From an uncultured Acetatifactor sp. (GTDB lineage: Bacteria; Bacillota; Clostridia; Lachnospirales; Lachnospiraceae): a DNA stretch of 64,000 nucleotides. Below the pieces are notes generated by a model. The model was given only the letters and a program-made list of their open reading frames with translations, did not search any database and was not told the DNA's origin. Both the position numbers and the translations under genes were made by a program. The stretch is from positions 47,371 through 111,370 of the forward strand of contig CAKRUB010000006.1 in NCBI GenBank assembly GCA_934402375.1, given 5' to 3'. Shown in pieces: positions 8,272 through 16,162 of the stretch (positions within the stretch are counted from its first letter, which is position 1; every line of letters begins with the position of its first letter).

Positions 8272-8294
8272 AAAACAAAAGGAGAAAAATAAAT

Positions 8295-8624
8295 ATGATT
8301 AGATTGAAAAAAGCAATTGCCACCATGGGATTAGTGATAGCAATGGGTATTGCGGCAGGAGGAAATGCGTCGGCGTGCACAGCAACACCAGAGTGTGGTG
8401 CGACGGGAACGACTGTTGTATGTGGAACCCAATATGGAAGTACAACTACACATACAATTAGGTATCCGAATGGGTATGTGAGAACATGTGTTGTTACAAC
8501 GGTTAGTGCTCAACACAAAATTTATTGTTCTGGGTGTGGGGCACTTCTTAAGACAGAATTCAGAACCTGTGCGATAGAACATAGTGATAGTCACTGCTTT
8601 GATAGCCATAATTTGTGTAAATAA
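8295..8624 (+). CDS. Cysteine-rich small secreted protein
   Basis: A 109-residue protein with AAAGGAG about nine bases before ATG. The signal peptide ends near residue 27 (GGNASA then C), so the mature part is about 82 residues with nine cysteines, including YCSGCG and a later RTC, SHC and LC series that could bind metal or form disulfides. ASAC could act as a weak lipobox. A similar YCxGCG...C...HSxC arrangement occurs in small extracellular proteins of gut Clostridia as far as I recall, but no function is known. It is divergent from the small peptide gene and lies behind nested palindromes, so it is a plausible regulated output of the adjacent XRE/TPR protein. Confidence 0.7.
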   Translation: MIRLKKAIATMGLVIAMGIAAGGNASACTATPECGATGTTVVCGTQYGSTTTHTIRYPNGYVRTCVVTTVSAQHKIYCSGCGALLKTEFRTCAIEHSDSHCFDSHNLCK

Positions 8625-8678
8625 AACGTCAAGATGCACTATTACAACCCCAGATAACGATGCACGAGGAGGCAAGGA

Positions 8679-11021
8679 ATGCGATCAACAATAAGAAAAG
8701 CCATGGCGCTGTTCGGTATGTCGGTTTTACTGCTGGCAGGCTGCGGGAGAACGGCAGGAACAGAGACGGCGGAGGGCAGTCACACGGAAAACTCTGCGGA
8801 GCAGTCACAGCAGAGGGAAGCGGATTTGCTTTCGACAGAGTGGAAATTTTCCGGAGAGATAACGGAAGCCGGGAATATGTGGTCGGTCGCGGACTATGTG
8901 GAGGGCTTTCTGCCGAGGGCGGAGGGAAGAACACCGGGTATCTGCCTCCGTGCATCAGACGGGGCATCCTATTTTGTGCTGTCGGAGTTTTATGCACTGC
9001 ACAACGGAGAACAGAGCAGAGAATGGTTTCTGACGGAATATAATACGGACAGGATGGACGGCGGGACGCAGCCGTTTACGTTGAAGGCGACAGAGGGGAC
9101 GGCTGAGCTTGCTTCCGCATTGGAAGCGATGGAAAATCTGCGGGCAAACATTGTCGGAATGGACGTTGTTTCTGGTGTGTTCAGGTATTTTCTACAAGTG
9201 CACGATGAGGAGGGAGCAACGATTCAGTTGCTTTCAATCAGTGCCGACCGTGACGGAAATGTGTCGACTGCGGTGGATCTGCTGCCTGCGCTGACGGCAG
9301 CAGGCTTTGGCGTGCAGAAGGGAGAAATGATCAGCGGATGCTACTGCGATGCCGAAGGCAGGGCGTATGTCAGCGCTTCCGATGGAACCGCTGTCTATAT
9401 CCTTGACCGGGGAGGCACATTGCTGCACACGATGACGACGGAAAGGCAGGAGCTGCTGAGCTATAGGGGGAAGCTGCCTGCGGGAATTCCGGTCTTTGAG
9501 TATTGGAGAATGCAGGATGGTCAAAATGTTCTGATTGCCTTTGACGGGGAGAAAACGGCTGTCTTATATAGCGGGGAAGGCTTTTTAGGGGAAGAAAAGG
9601 ATTTCAGCCGGAGCGGGGAGATCTATTTTTTGAATGGAGGAAAGCTGTACTGCTGGAATGCTCCTGTCGGCAGTTGCCAGATGATATATGATAAGATGCC
9701 GGACAGCGGCTGTGATGCAATTTTGCAGAATGCGGCAGGAGATATTTTTGCATTCTTTCAGGAGAGCAATGAACAATATGTGATCAGGCTGGTAAATAAG
9801 CCAGAGGCGGAGCCGGTGGAACTCGAGATCCTCATGACGACTTTCGATGAGTATGTGAGTGACTGCGCGGCAGCCTACACAAGAAGGCATCCGGGAGTAA
9901 CAATAGAGGTGAAGTCTCCTGACGGAGTGTTTGGGGATGTGCTGCTGAATCAGTTGCTGACAGATATTTCTCAGGGGAACGGACCGGAGCTTCTTGTGCT
10001 GAGAAGAGAGCAGCTCCTTGCGCTGCAGGATAAGGGAGCCTTGGAGGATTTGAGCGGAGTTCTGCACGACGAGACGGTTTCACAGATTTATCCGGGAGTG
10101 CTGCAGAATGGCATGGTAGGGGATGCCCTATACGGAATTACCTGTGAAACTTCGGTTTCGACCCTGCTTGTTTCCGGAAATATCTGGAAGGAGAGAACAT
10201 GGACGCTGGATGAGGTGCTGGCGCTGATGGAGGAAAGCGCTGTGTTAGAGCGTTTTGCCTGTCTGCCCTACGATACCACAGCAGCACAGATGCTGTACGA
10301 GCTGGCGCTGACGGACATGGAAAACTCGCCTTTTCTGGATACGGCAGATAAGAAATGCAGCTACGGGACACCGGAGTTTGAGGAGTTGCTTGAGCTGTGT
10401 AAACGCTACGGAAAGGAAACGGCGGGAGACGGCAATCTCTCACTGGAGGAACAGCGGCAGGAAATGTCGGAGGGCAGGGCGCTGGCATATGTTTTCGATG
10501 GCGGGTTTCTGGAATTCGGCAGAGCTTTGGCAGCAATGGGAGAAGACTATCGTTGCGTCGGTTATCCGACACAGGGTGAAAGCGGCAGCTATTTCAATTT
10601 CTACAATGGATGCGTGGCGGTCAGCGCCGGTGCGGAGCACAGGGAGATCATAGATGATTTCCTGAATTATCTGCTGGATTATGAGACACAGCGGCGGTAC
10701 TGCACAGACTGGGTGAGAAAGGATGTCTTGCAGGACAGTGTGAAGGAGCAGGTGGAGCTGTACGGAGAGAAGGCACCGATACCGATCTTTGTCATGGGTG
10801 AGAGGGAGGTAATCCCGCTGACCGGCAGGGAGGATGGAACCTCCTATCTGCCGGAGTATCTGGAGCTGATGGAACAGTGTATTCCGAGAAAAACGGAATG
10901 GAATACGGTCAGAAGTATTGTTATGGAAGAAGCAGCCGCCTTTTTTGCCGGGGATAAGAGCGCACATGAGGCCGCAGGGATCATCCAGAACAGAGTACAG
11001 CTGTATCTGGATGAACTTTAA
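8679..11021 (+). CDS. Large lipoprotein with C-terminal extracellular solute-binding domain
   Basis: A 780-residue lipoprotein: strong ribosome site GAGGAGG, signal peptide with lipobox LLAGC at about residue 22. Residues 45-370 are beta-rich with repeated blade-like motifs (for example GCYCDAEGRAYVSASDG and ISADRDGN) and may form a beta-propeller. From about residue 385 the sequence turns into a family 1 extracellular solute-binding domain, opening VELEILMTTFDEYVSDCAAAYTRRHPGV with a later GNGPELLVLRREQ block. Ordinary sugar-binding lipoproteins are about 430-550 residues, so the N-terminal half is an addition. No permease genes are adjacent, so a sensing or scavenging role is as possible as transport. 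Confidence 0.8.
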   Translation: MRSTIRKAMALFGMSVLLLAGCGRTAGTETAEGSHTENSAEQSQQREADLLSTEWKFSGEITEAGNMWSVADYVEGFLPRAEGRTPGICLRASDGASYFVLSEFYALHNGEQSREWFLTEYNTDRMDGGTQPFTLKATEGTAELASALEAMENLRANIVGMDVVSGVFRYFLQVHDEEGATIQLLSISADRDGNVSTAVDLLPALTAAGFGVQKGEMISGCYCDAEGRAYVSASDGTAVYILDRGGTLLHTMTTERQELLSYRGKLPAGIPVFEYWRMQDGQNVLIAFDGEKTAVLYSGEGFLGEEKDFSRSGEIYFLNGGKLYCWNAPVGSCQMIYDKMPDSGCDAILQNAAGDIFAFFQESNEQYVIRLVNKPEAEPVELEILMTTFDEYVSDCAAAYTRRHPGVTIEVKSPDGVFGDVLLNQLLTDISQGNGPELLVLRREQLLALQDKGALEDLSGVLHDETVSQIYPGVLQNGMVGDALYGITCETSVSTLLVSGNIWKERTWTLDEVLALMEESAVLERFACLPYDTTAAQMLYELALTDMENSPFLDTADKKCSYGTPEFEELLELCKRYGKETAGDGNLSLEEQRQEMSEGRALAYVFDGGFLEFGRALAAMGEDYRCVGYPTQGESGSYFNFYNGCVAVSAGAEHREIIDDFLNYLLDYETQRRYCTDWVRKDVLQDSVKEQVELYGEKAPIPIFVMGEREVIPLTGREDGTSYLPEYLELMEQCIPRKTEWNTVRSIVMEEAAAFFAGDKSAHEAAGIIQNRVQLYLDEL

Positions 11022-11590
11022 GCGCCCAGCGAGAGTACAGTCGGCAGCGAGGTATGAATCATGACGGAGAGGTAGTCAAGCAGCTCTGTCTTGTCATACT
11101 CGTCCGGCTTCTGGAACAGGTCGATCAGCAGCCCTGCGGTGGCTTCGGTGTAGAAATTGCACAGGAAATGCCGGAAGCTGTCGGAAACGCAGGTATTCAG
11201 TTTTTTTTCATTATCCCTCACGATCCGCTCAATCAGCCCGATGAAATCCTGATAGAAGAATCTTTTGAGCTCGTCGCGGCCGACGGAGTCATAAATGCAG
11301 TTCAAAAAGAAGGAGTTCTGCTCTACATAGTTAATTGCAAAATCAAAGGCATCCCTGTAGTCGACGAGCAGATCGAACTGCTTGACGACCTCAAAGGCTT
11401 CCTGTTCCAGCATCCATTTCAGCAGCCCGTAGATGTCCTCAAAATGATAGTAAAAGGTCTTTCTGTTTACATTACAATTCTGAATCAATTCACTTACCGT
11501 TATCTTTGAAAATGCTTTGTGCGTCATGATCTTTTTCAGTGAAGTGCAAAGCATCTTTTTTGTCTGAAGAGAAGTTTCCTGATGTGTCAC
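11018..11590 (-). CDS. TetR/AcrR-family transcriptional regulator
   Basis: The start is taken at GTG 11590 because GGGAGGG lies six bases upstream; frames opening at 11605 or 11641 would run through that ribosome site. The 190-residue protein has an N-terminal TetR helix-turn-helix (KITVSELIQNCNVNRKTFYY, about residues 27-46, followed by HF) and an all-helical ligand/dimer domain. The recognition helix resembles that of DhaS-like TetR proteins. Its last bases overlap the stop of the convergent lipoprotein gene by four. It is divergent from the decayed YhgE/Pip-like gene. In related Clostridia such regulators sit beside YhgE/Pip and MMPL membrane genes, so its original target may be lost. Confidence 0.85.
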   Translation of the reverse strand: MTHQETSLQTKKMLCTSLKKIMTHKAFSKITVSELIQNCNVNRKTFYYHFEDIYGLLKWMLEQEAFEVVKQFDLLVDYRDAFDFAINYVEQNSFFLNCIYDSVGRDELKRFFYQDFIGLIERIVRDNEKKLNTCVSDSFRHFLCNFYTEATAGLLIDLFQKPDEYDKTELLDYLSVMIHTSLPTVLSLGA

Positions 11591-11733
11591 GCTGCGCCCT
11601 CCCATTCTGGATTTAGATACAATTATTATACAACTGTCCATGAAAAAGGCAATTTATTTTCTGAAGCATTTGCCCATCAAATCAGGCGATTTGTCCGTAT
11701 TTGCACACTGCTGTCGGTTTGACCGTGGAATAG

Positions 11734-13091
11734 AGAAGTGACCGTTCCTATAATTCCGGCATAGGAACGATTTTCAAGAGAAAGGAAATATTACCTGATG
11801 AGCTGGCGGGAAGTACCGGTGAACTGGGCATAGCGCTGAAGATTGAAAAAAATGATGCCTGCAAGGGAGATTTTTATGAGGATTATGCATTGCAGGTCAA
11901 TATGACGCTCTCCACGGAGAATTGTGAAAATATCAGTGCCGAAGGAGCGACGGTTGCGAACATCGGTGCGGATAAGCAGATCAGCTACACGGTTCTTCCG
12001 GGAAAAGGACTTGATGCGGAGGTGACTGCAGAGGTCAGAGACTTTGAGATGGATGCGATAGCGATCAACGGCATAAAGCTCGACCTTGACATAGAGGTCG
12101 ATGACAAAGAGCTGATGGAAAAGGTCACGGAAATCATGAATGCTGCCAGAGATCTGGATGACGGTGCGGCGTCACTTCAGGCGAGCCTTTCCTATGAAAA
12201 ATACATGGCATCGCTGAAGGAGGCAGGGCTCGACCTTACACAGCTTCAGACGGGAAACACGGCGGCAATACAGATGTTGACTGCGCAGATCAATGAATTG
12301 TCTGCCGCGATGGAACAGATAAAGAGCATACCGGGATATGAGAGCGATGAGACCTGTATGGGACAGCTCGCACAGCTGGAGGCGCAGGTCCCCAGCCTGA
12401 GCAATATCGTGACACTTCTCGGCGGAAGTAATGCCGCCATTCTCGGCACGGCACAGTATTTCGAGGCAGTGCAGGGAGGAGCGACAGAGCTGGTAAACGG
12501 TCTGGCACAGCTGGACGGCAGCTATGAACAGTTTGATGCAGCGATCGCTAATCTTGTCAATTCTGTCTCGGGCATTGCAGACAAGGTAGGTGCGCTGAAG
12601 TCGGGCGTCGATCAGCTGGCTGAGAGCTACGGAAGTCTGAATGGGGAATCAACAGCTACACAGGCGGTGTCGGCTCCATTGCTTCCGCTTATTCGCAGAT
12701 TGTCACGGCGACGGAGGCACTCGTGGAGGGCAGCGGGAAGCTGACAGAGGGTTCTGCGAGCCTGAGACAGGGAACGGCAGACCTGTATGACGGAATCATA
12801 TCGCTGGATGACGGGGCGAAGGAACTGAATGACGGAACAAAGGAGTTCCATGAAAAGACAGACGGTATGGACAGTGAGATAGAAGATAAGATTGACGATA
12901 TGCTGAACACCATTTCGCGCAGCGATGCCGTGATCAGATCTTTTGTCTCCGAGAAGAATACAAATGTGGAGTCTGTGCAATTCGTGATAAAGACAGGGGC
13001 GATTGAGAAGCCGGAGGTGGTGCAGACGGTCGAAGATGAGACGCAGCAGCTGAATCTCTGGGAGAAATTTTTAAGGCTTTTCGGCAGATAA
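11734..13091 (+). pseudogene. Decayed YhgE/Pip-like surface protein, 5'-truncated and frameshifted
   Basis: The frame is open from 11734 with no credible start or ribosome site, and its first recognisable text is LPDELAGSTGELGIALKIEK, which in intact relatives lies well inside the protein. Then comes a long helical region rich in SxxLxxG-type repeats (for example VNGLAQLDGSYEQFD), typical of YhgE/Pip-domain and related cell-surface proteins. At 12643-12646 (GGGG) the frame is lost. The text resumes one frame over, reading SYTGGVGSIASAYSQIVTA and continuing SGKLTEGSASLRQGTADLYDG to a natural end at 13091. Losing one G from a five-G run would explain it. The N-terminal part, including the signal peptide, is missing. 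Confidence 0.8.
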
Positions 13092-13134
13092 AAGAAATTC
13101 TTTAACACTTTTTACTGGTAAATTGATAAAGTGC

Positions 13135-13163
13135 TTGTAAATCTCCTGTTACTGTGGTATATT
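13135..13163 (+). promoter_or_regulatory. Putative promoter of the NhaC-type antiporter
   Basis: TTGTAA (13135-13140) and TATATT (13158-13163) with a 17-base spacer lie 45 bases before the antiporter start. Confidence 0.55.
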
Positions 13164-13207
13164 TCTCATGAAAAAACGTAAAAGCTTGCGCGGGAAAGAG
13201 GTTTATT

Positions 13208-14842
13208 ATGAGAAAAACAAAAGAGATGAAAGCAGGCAGGTGGCTGCTTGCGCTGGCTGTCGGATGTATGATGATCATGCTTCCGGGAATCACGGCATTT
13301 GCCGAAGAGGCAGGTGAGGCGGCAGAGACGGTGTCCAGATTTTATCAGACAATCTGGTCGCTGCTGCCTCCGGTAATCGCCATAGGACTGGCACTGATTA
13401 CGAAGGAGGTTTACTCGTCGCTGTTTGTGGGGGTCATTGTTGGCGGTCTGCTCTATTCCAATTTTAATTTTGAGGGCACGCTGACACATGCCTTCAACGA
13501 GGGTATTGTGGCGTCTCTGGCAGACTCCTATAATGTCGGCATTCTGGTCTTCCTTGTCATTCTGGGAGTCATGGTGATGCTGATGAACAAGGCGGGCGGC
13601 TCCGCAGCGTTCGGAAGATGGGCGGCAAAGCGCATTAAGACGAGGGCGGGAGCACAGCTGGCAACGATAGCTCTCGGTGTACTGATTTTTATCGACGACT
13701 ATTTCAACTGTTTGACGGTTGGCTCCGTCATGCGCCCGGTCTCTGACAAGAGCAAGATTTCAAGGGCGAAGCTGGCATATCTCATTGACGCGACGGCGGC
13801 GCCGGTCTGCATTATTGCGCCGGTTTCCTCATGGGCAGCGGCGGTTTCTTCTTATGTGGAGGACGGAAACGGTCTGTATCTCTTCATCTGTGCGATTCCG
13901 TTTAATTTCTACGCACTGCTTACGATTGTCATGATGATATTCCTTGCGCTGACAAATCTGGACTATGGTCCGATGGCAAAGCACGAGAAAAATGCTACCG
14001 AGAAGGGAGACATTTTCTCGGGCATGAAGGAGATGGCAAATGCAGCTGCGGAGAAGGAGAATCCGAAAGGCAAAGTGATCGATCTGGTGCTTCCGATTGC
14101 GGTGCTCATTGTTGCATGTGTAATTGGTATGATTTATTCCGGCGGATTCTTCGAGGGTGTGAACTTTGTCAAAGCCTTTTCCAACTCGGATGCGTCAGAG
14201 GGACTGATGCTGGGTTCCGCGGTCACACTCGTAATTACAATTATTTACTACCTGTTCCGCAGAGTGATGTCCTTTAAGGATATAGCGGAATGTATTCCGG
14301 AAGGCTTTAAGTCCATGGTTCCGGCGATTCTGATTCTGACGCTGGCATGGAGCTTGAAGGCTATGACAGACAGTCTTGGCGCAAATCAGTTCGTGGAGGA
14401 GGTTGTAAAGAGTTCCGCAGGCGGCTTCCAGGCATTCCTGCCCGCTATTGTGTTCCTGATCGCAACGTTCCTCGCTTTTGCAACCGGAACGAGCTGGGGA
14501 ACTTTCGGCATTCTGATCCCGATCACGCTGGGAGTCTTCCCGCTGACTGACCCGCTCGGCGTTGTCTGTGTCAGCGCCTGCATGGCAGGAGCGGTCTGCG
14601 GAGACCATTGTTCGCCGATTTCCGATACGACGATTATGGCGAGTGCCGGAGCGCAGTGCGACCATGTGACCCATGTCTCGACACAGCTGCCCTATGCGTT
14701 TACGGTTGCAGGAGTCAGCTTTGTGAGCTATATTATTGCGGGACTGATCCCGAATGCGGTTATTGTTCTGCCGATAGCGATTGTTCTGATGATCGGCACG
14801 CTGCTTGTCACGAGAAAGCTTATGACCGGAGAGAAGGCCTGA
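13208..14842 (+). CDS. Na+/H+ antiporter, NhaC family
   Basis: A 544-residue polytopic membrane protein. It carries the family features FIDDYFNCLTVGSVMRPVSD (about residues 161-180) and, near the C-terminus, TGTSWGTFGILIPI and GDHCSPISDTTIMASAG, which contain the polar residues of the ion path. About eleven membrane segments are visible. The ribosome site is AAAGAGG. The first 35 residues look like a cleavable signal peptide (hydrophobic core then GITAFAEEA), followed by a short periplasmic stretch before the first true membrane helix, an uncommon addition for NhaC. Expected role: exchange of sodium for protons. It could equally exchange organic acids, as some NhaC relatives do. Confidence 0.85.
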   Translation: MRKTKEMKAGRWLLALAVGCMMIMLPGITAFAEEAGEAAETVSRFYQTIWSLLPPVIAIGLALITKEVYSSLFVGVIVGGLLYSNFNFEGTLTHAFNEGIVASLADSYNVGILVFLVILGVMVMLMNKAGGSAAFGRWAAKRIKTRAGAQLATIALGVLIFIDDYFNCLTVGSVMRPVSDKSKISRAKLAYLIDATAAPVCIIAPVSSWAAAVSSYVEDGNGLYLFICAIPFNFYALLTIVMMIFLALTNLDYGPMAKHEKNATEKGDIFSGMKEMANAAAEKENPKGKVIDLVLPIAVLIVACVIGMIYSGGFFEGVNFVKAFSNSDASEGLMLGSAVTLVITIIYYLFRRVMSFKDIAECIPEGFKSMVPAILILTLAWSLKAMTDSLGANQFVEEVVKSSAGGFQAFLPAIVFLIATFLAFATGTSWGTFGILIPITLGVFPLTDPLGVVCVSACMAGAVCGDHCSPISDTTIMASAGAQCDHVTHVSTQLPYAFTVAGVSFVSYIIAGLIPNAVIVLPIAIVLMIGTLLVTRKLMTGEKA

Positions 14843-14900
14843 GTTGAACTAAAGGTGAAGTAATTGTAATAAAAATAAAGCAAATGTATAAATAATAGTT

Positions 14901-14947
14901 GAAAAAATGCTTCAGGGATGCTACACTTTCCTTGGAAGCATTTTTTC
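14901..14947 (+). terminator. Intrinsic terminator after the antiporter gene
   Basis: GAAAAAATGCTTC (14901-14913) is perfectly complementary to GAAGCATTTTTTC (14935-14947) around a 21-base loop, ending in a T-run. Its symmetry lets it act on both strands. Confidence 0.75.
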
Positions 14948-15108
14948 TTTTACACTATATGTGTCTGAAGCTCATCTGAAACATCTGAAGGAATCTATGC
15001 TTTTCAACGAATACCCATTGACAGCAGGAGACCTTGGAGTAAAGATGTATCGGATGCCGGACAGTCTGTTCTTTATAGGTTTCCCACTTATCAGGAGAGG
15101 AGAAACCT

Positions 15109-16005
15109 ATGAACGAGAACAGAGAGTACAAAAGTGACGTGTTTTCCATGCTGATGGAAAACAAGAGCTATGCATTGGAGGTCTACAATGCGCTGAACCA
15201 TTCGGATTACAGGAATCCGGAGGAGGTGGAGATCATCCGGCTGGAGCGGGGAATATCCCTGTCGATACGGAATGATGCTTCGTTTCTGATCGATATGAAC
15301 ATGAGCTTCTATGAACACCAGTCTACCTACAACCCCAACATGCCGCTCAGAAGTATGATTTATTATGTAAATGCACTGGAGGACTGGCTGAAACGGAAGA
15401 ACTTGGACTTATTCGGCAGAAAGCGGATACAGATACCCACGCCGCACTTTGTGGTATTCTATAATGGAACGGAAAAGAGACCGGAATATGAGGAAATGAG
15501 ACTGTCGGAGGCGTTCTGCCATAAGACGGATGAGCCGGGGATAGAGGTAAGGTGCAGGGTCTATAACATCAATCCGGACAATAACCGGTCATTGAAGGAG
15601 AGATCTGCTGTGCTGGAGGGCTATACCTACTTCGTGGAGAAGGTGAGAACCTACCAGAAGCGGAATGTGGGGCTGGAAGAAGCGGTGGATCGTGCGATAG
15701 AGGACTGTATCGAAAATCATGTGCTGGAGGACTTTTTCAGAGACAGGAAGGATGAGGTGAAGAAGATGACGCATCTGGATTACACATGGGAGAAGCGGGA
15801 GCAGATGATCCGGAAGGAAGAGTTTGAAGAGGGCATTGCAGAGGGCATGGAGCGCGGCATTGCACAGGGTATTCAGCGTGGGGCTGAGCAGGAAAAGCGG
15901 AATACGGCAGCTAGAATGGTGAAGTTGCAGATTCCCGTGGAGCAGATTGCTCAGGCGGTTGGAGAGAGCGTCGAGACCGTGGAAAACTGGCTGAAGGAAG
16001 CATAG
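15109..16005 (+). CDS. Rpn-family recombination-promoting nuclease / putative transposase (PD-(D/E)XK)
   Basis: A 298-residue protein with AGGAGAGG before ATG. The N-terminal two thirds match the Rpn/PDDEXK_2 family (YhgA-like): SDVFSMLMENKSYALEVYNALN opens it, followed by RNDASFLIDMNMSFYEHQS, where Asp and the nearby polar residues would form the nuclease site, and HFVVFYNG. The C-terminal 70 residues hold a coiled region with a short repeated motif (GIAEGMERGIAQGIQRGAEQ) and end in a predicted helix-turn-helix (IPVEQIAQAVGESVETVENW). Such genes are numerous in gut Clostridia and vary in the repeated segment. Whether this one is active is not known. Confidence 0.8.
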   Translation: MNENREYKSDVFSMLMENKSYALEVYNALNHSDYRNPEEVEIIRLERGISLSIRNDASFLIDMNMSFYEHQSTYNPNMPLRSMIYYVNALEDWLKRKNLDLFGRKRIQIPTPHFVVFYNGTEKRPEYEEMRLSEAFCHKTDEPGIEVRCRVYNINPDNNRSLKERSAVLEGYTYFVEKVRTYQKRNVGLEEAVDRAIEDCIENHVLEDFFRDRKDEVKKMTHLDYTWEKREQMIRKEEFEEGIAEGMERGIAQGIQRGAEQEKRNTAARMVKLQIPVEQIAQAVGESVETVENWLKEA

Positions 16006-16037
16006 GCGATAAAAATTGATTCCAAAAACAATTTTAG

Positions 16038-16066
16038 GGGCAGCGTCAGAAAGGCGGTGCCCTTTT
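16038..16066 (+). terminator. Intrinsic terminator after the Rpn-family gene
   Basis: GGGCAGCG (16038-16045) pairs with CGGTGCCC (16055-16062), allowing one G-G mismatch, and is followed by TTTTC. Confidence 0.65.
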
Positions 16067-16092
16067 CTGAAATAGGAAACAAAAGCAAAATA

Positions 16093-16121
16093 TTGACAGG
16101 CACCGAGAAAGAAAGTATCAT
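16093..16121 (+). promoter_or_regulatory. Promoter of the hisS-aspS operon
   Basis: A perfect TTGACA (16093-16098), a 17-base spacer and TATCAT (16116-16121) lie 42 bases before hisS. The short leader leaves no room for a T-box. Confidence 0.75.
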
Positions 16122-16162
16122 AGTATAGATAAAATCATAACGATTCAGAAGTGAGGAAGAAT

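Noticed and set aside
12640..12730. Programmed frameshift in the YhgE/Pip-like gene
   Set aside because: There is no slippery heptamer or downstream pseudoknot, and the gene also lacks its N-terminus, so decay or a read error is simpler.
14907..15137. A 76-codon frame after the antiporter gene
   Set aside because: It begins inside the antiporter's terminator hairpin, has no ribosome site and overlaps the start of the Rpn-family gene.
16066..16162. Possible T-box riboswitch upstream of hisS
   Set aside because: The promoter leaves only about 35 bases of leader, and no T-box core or specifier hairpin is present.
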